From contig CAJXKO010000003.1 of assembly GCA_913055845.1 (NCBI GenBank), forward strand, positions 1 to 64,000: a DNA stretch of 64,000 bases. Direction: 5' to 3'. Positions 61,577 to 64,000 of this stretch are shown piece by piece; position 1 is the first letter of the stretch; the number at the start of each line of letters is the position of its first letter. The notes beneath the pieces are model-generated. The model ran no database searches, had not been told where the DNA came from, and was given only the letters and a program-made list of their open reading frames with translations. This DNA comes from an uncultured Bacteroidota bacterium. GTDB lineage: Bacteria > Bacteroidota > Rhodothermia > Rhodothermales > Salinibacteraceae. The translations under genes and the position numbers were made by a program.

Positions 61577-62737
61577 ATGCACGTCGAACACATCGGCCTG
61601 GCCGTCGACGAGGTCGCGACCGTAGTAGAGACCTTCGAGAAGCTTCTTGGGAGAGAGCCCTATAAGTCTGAAACGGTGTCCTCCCAACAGGTTCGTACGC
61701 ACTTCCTGGACGCAGAGACCACGAAGCTGGAGTTTCTGGAGGCACTGGGGGCCGAGTCTCCGATCCAGAAATTCTTGGACCGTCGAGGCGAGGGCCTCCA
61801 CCACGTAGCCTTCGCGGTGTCGGACCTGGAGGCCACCATGGCGCGGCTGCGAGACGCGGGCTTCGAACTGCTGAGCGAGACCCCACAGACTGGGGCCGAC
61901 GACAAGGCGGTTGTCTTCGTGCACCCCCAACAGACCCATGGCGTGCTCGTGGAGTTTTGTGCGTCGCAGACGCCCGACTGGTCCCCCACCCGTATCCCCC
62001 GACACAACGACCACTTGTCGGTTTACGAACGGGGGCCAGACAACTGTCCGCCGCTGCTGGTGCTGCACGGCGCCGCCGGTACCACGCGCCACGAGATGGC
62101 GCCTCTCATTCGGCGGCTAGAATCCTCCTTCCACGTGGTGGGGGTCGACCTGAGCGGGCACGGGGCATCGGCGATGCCGGACGGGGCATTTGCCCTCGAC
62201 CTCTTCGCAGCGGACGTCCGCACTGTGTTGGATGCGCTCGATCTTCGCGATGCGCACGTCTTTGGCTTCTCCCTCGGGGGCGGCGTGGCCCTGCACCTGG
62301 CAGCCGAGACCCCGGACCGGGTGCGACGCTTGGCTGTCCTCCAGACCACAGTGGACTGGACGGAGGCCCAGGCCGCGCAAATGAAACAACGCCTGGCCCT
62401 TGACACCCTCAAGGAACAGGCCCCAGGCCGGGCCGAACAGCTGCACTCCCGACATGCAAATACGGCCCGCCTCCTGCGTCGCCTCCAGGCCTTTGTGGAC
62501 ACGCTTCCGGCCGCCTCTGCGACCCTGGCGGACGCGTTTCCGACCCTCACCGCACCCACGCTCGTCGCGGCGATGGACCGAGACCCCCTGTTTGAACTCG
62601 ACGATGCGCTCGCGCTTCATCGGCGTCTCGACAACGCACGCCTCACCATCCTCCCCGGTACGCGACACAACTTCGCCCAGGTGCCGCTGCCGTCCCTTAC
62701 CCCGCTGCTCACCCGCCACTACCTCGACGCCGAGTGA
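61577..62737 (+). CDS. Methylmalonyl-CoA epimerase-like (VOC) domain fused to alpha/beta hydrolase domain
   Basis: N-term MHVEHIGLAVDEVATVVETFEKLLGREPYKSETVSSQQVRTHFLDAETTKLEFLEAL...RGEGLHHVAFAVSDLEATMARLRDAGFELL; C-term PPLLVLHGAAGTTRHEMAPLIRRLESSFHVVGVDLSGHGAS...VFGFSLGGGVALHLA...PGTRHNF. One uninterrupted frame. Confidence 0.9.
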   Translation: MHVEHIGLAVDEVATVVETFEKLLGREPYKSETVSSQQVRTHFLDAETTKLEFLEALGAESPIQKFLDRRGEGLHHVAFAVSDLEATMARLRDAGFELLSETPQTGADDKAVVFVHPQQTHGVLVEFCASQTPDWSPTRIPRHNDHLSVYERGPDNCPPLLVLHGAAGTTRHEMAPLIRRLESSFHVVGVDLSGHGASAMPDGAFALDLFAADVRTVLDALDLRDAHVFGFSLGGGVALHLAAETPDRVRRLAVLQTTVDWTEAQAAQMKQRLALDTLKEQAPGRAEQLHSRHANTARLLRRLQAFVDTLPAASATLADAFPTLTAPTLVAAMDRDPLFELDDALALHRRLDNARLTILPGTRHNFAQVPLPSLTPLLTRHYLDAE

Positions 62738-62777
62738 TTCCTCCACCACGACCATTTTTCCCGCACCAAGCCCCGCT

Positions 62778-63779
62778 ATGGCTCTTCCTTCCCATCGATA
62801 TCTCGGCGACACCGGTGTCAAAGTGTCCCCCTTGTGCATGGGTACCATGACCTTCGGCAACCCTGCAGATCCCGACACCTCGGCGGCACTCTTTCGGCGC
62901 TGTCGGGAGGCCGGCATCAACGTGTTCGACTGCGCAGACGTGTACGCAAATGGCCGCTCCGAGGAGATTCTCGGCGACCTCGTGGCCGACTGTCGGGATG
63001 AAGTCGTGCTTACCACCAAGGCGTACTTCCCCACCGGCGATGATCCCAATGCCCGCGGGGCAAGCCGCTACCACCTGGTGCGGGCCGTGGAAAACAGCCT
63101 ACGGCGGCTCGGCACCGATCGGATCGACGTGCTGTTCGTGCACCGCTTCGACGCGAAGACGGCCCTCGACGAAACCCTCCGCGCCCTTGACGACCTAGTG
63201 CGGCAGGGCAAAGTGCTCTACCTGGGCGCCTCCAACTTCGCGGCGTGGCAGGCCATGAAGGCACTCGGTCGGCAACGGGCCGAAGGATGGACGCCATTCC
63301 ACGTGCTCCAGCCCATGTACAACCTGACGAAGCGACAGGCGGAGGTTGAGCTACTGCCCCTGGCCGCGAGTGAAAACCTCGGGGTGCTGTCGTATAGTCC
63401 CCTGGGCGGCGGCCTGCTTACCGGCAAGTACGGCGTGGGCCACCGCCCTGACGACGGACGGCTCGTGGAGAACCCCATGTACCAAACCCGCTACGGCGCT
63501 AAGGTCCACTACGAGGTGGCCGATCGGTTTGCGACCTTCGCAAGCGATCACGGATACGACCCTGTGGCGCTGGCGGTAGCTTGGGTGGCGCATCACCCCA
63601 CCGTTACGGCCCCCATCATCGGCGCCCGGACGCCCGAGCAACTCGCAGACTCGCTTGGCGCGCTGGAGATTGATATGTCCGAGGATCTTCGGGCTGCAAT
63701 CAGCGATCTTGCCCCCACCCCGCCCCCGGCTACCGACCGAGTAGAAGAGCGCTCAGAGCACACCTACGGCGCTCGATAA
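62778..63779 (+). CDS. Aldo/keto reductase
   Basis: RYLGDTGVKVSPLCMGTMTFG; NVFDCADVYANGRSEEILGD; LTTKAYF; GASNFAAWQ; YSPLGGGLLTGKY. ATG at 62778. Confidence 0.95.
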   Translation: MALPSHRYLGDTGVKVSPLCMGTMTFGNPADPDTSAALFRRCREAGINVFDCADVYANGRSEEILGDLVADCRDEVVLTTKAYFPTGDDPNARGASRYHLVRAVENSLRRLGTDRIDVLFVHRFDAKTALDETLRALDDLVRQGKVLYLGASNFAAWQAMKALGRQRAEGWTPFHVLQPMYNLTKRQAEVELLPLAASENLGVLSYSPLGGGLLTGKYGVGHRPDDGRLVENPMYQTRYGAKVHYEVADRFATFASDHGYDPVALAVAWVAHHPTVTAPIIGARTPEQLADSLGALEIDMSEDLRAAISDLAPTPPPATDRVEERSEHTYGAR

Positions 63780-63807
63780 CCCCCATCTTCCCCCTTCCCT
63801 AAACACC

Positions 63808-64000
63808 ATGACCTACTACACGCCCCAGGACGGCACGTGGACCCCGTCCGACACCGCCCCCGACACCCCGCCGTATATCATGATCGATGCGGACTCCCCA
63901 ACGGTGCATTTGGTGGGCCCGGACACTGTCCACGATCTCTCCGGCGCACCGGCCCGGACCGCAGTGGAAACGGTGCATACCGTCACTATTGCCTCCTCGT
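63808..64000 (+). CDS. N-terminal fragment of an unidentified protein (3' end outside window)
   Basis: ATG at 63808 after the pyrimidine-rich leader cttcccccttccctaaacacc; open to the window edge (MTYYTPQDGTWTPSDTAPDTPPYIMIDADSPTVHLVGPD...). Confidence 0.55.
   Translation, partial: MTYYTPQDGTWTPSDTAPDTPPYIMIDADSPTVHLVGPDTVHDLSGAPARTAVETVHTVTIASS

Overview
The window is a GC-rich bacterial chromosome segment. Gene content and T9SS components suggest a Salinibacter/Rhodothermota-type relative of Bacteroidetes; this lineage call is inference. About 45 CDSs tile it densely. Most are housekeeping: aroB (3' end), a TamB-like protein, rnr, recA, alaS with a nearby tRNA-Ser, a DNA glycosylase, thiolase, an alpha-2-macroglobulin/pbpC pair, glycerate kinase, thiE, hemA-hemC-hemD, mtnN, metG, a split his cluster (hisB-proC-hisH // hisA-hisF), lolA, mdh, a CDF transporter, a methylmalonyl-CoA epimerase fused to an alpha/beta hydrolase, and an aldo-keto reductase. 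I saw no CRISPR array, prophage, transposase, or obvious defence island. The most unusual signals are: (i) a degenerate tRNA-Ser copy and an intact tRNA-Ser bracketing one T9SS-secreted protein gene; (ii) a recA - PorD - PorV/Q-like - ComEA-type-HhH/outer-membrane-barrel neighbourhood; (iii) an HExxH protease/beta-propeller/barrel protein; (iv) the epimerase-hydrolase fusion; (v) an imperfect palindromic repeat between pbpC and the A2M gene; and (vi) start codons that repeatedly follow pyrimidine-rich leaders with no Shine-Dalgarno sequence. All calls come from reading the sequence and the ORF track; no searches were run.
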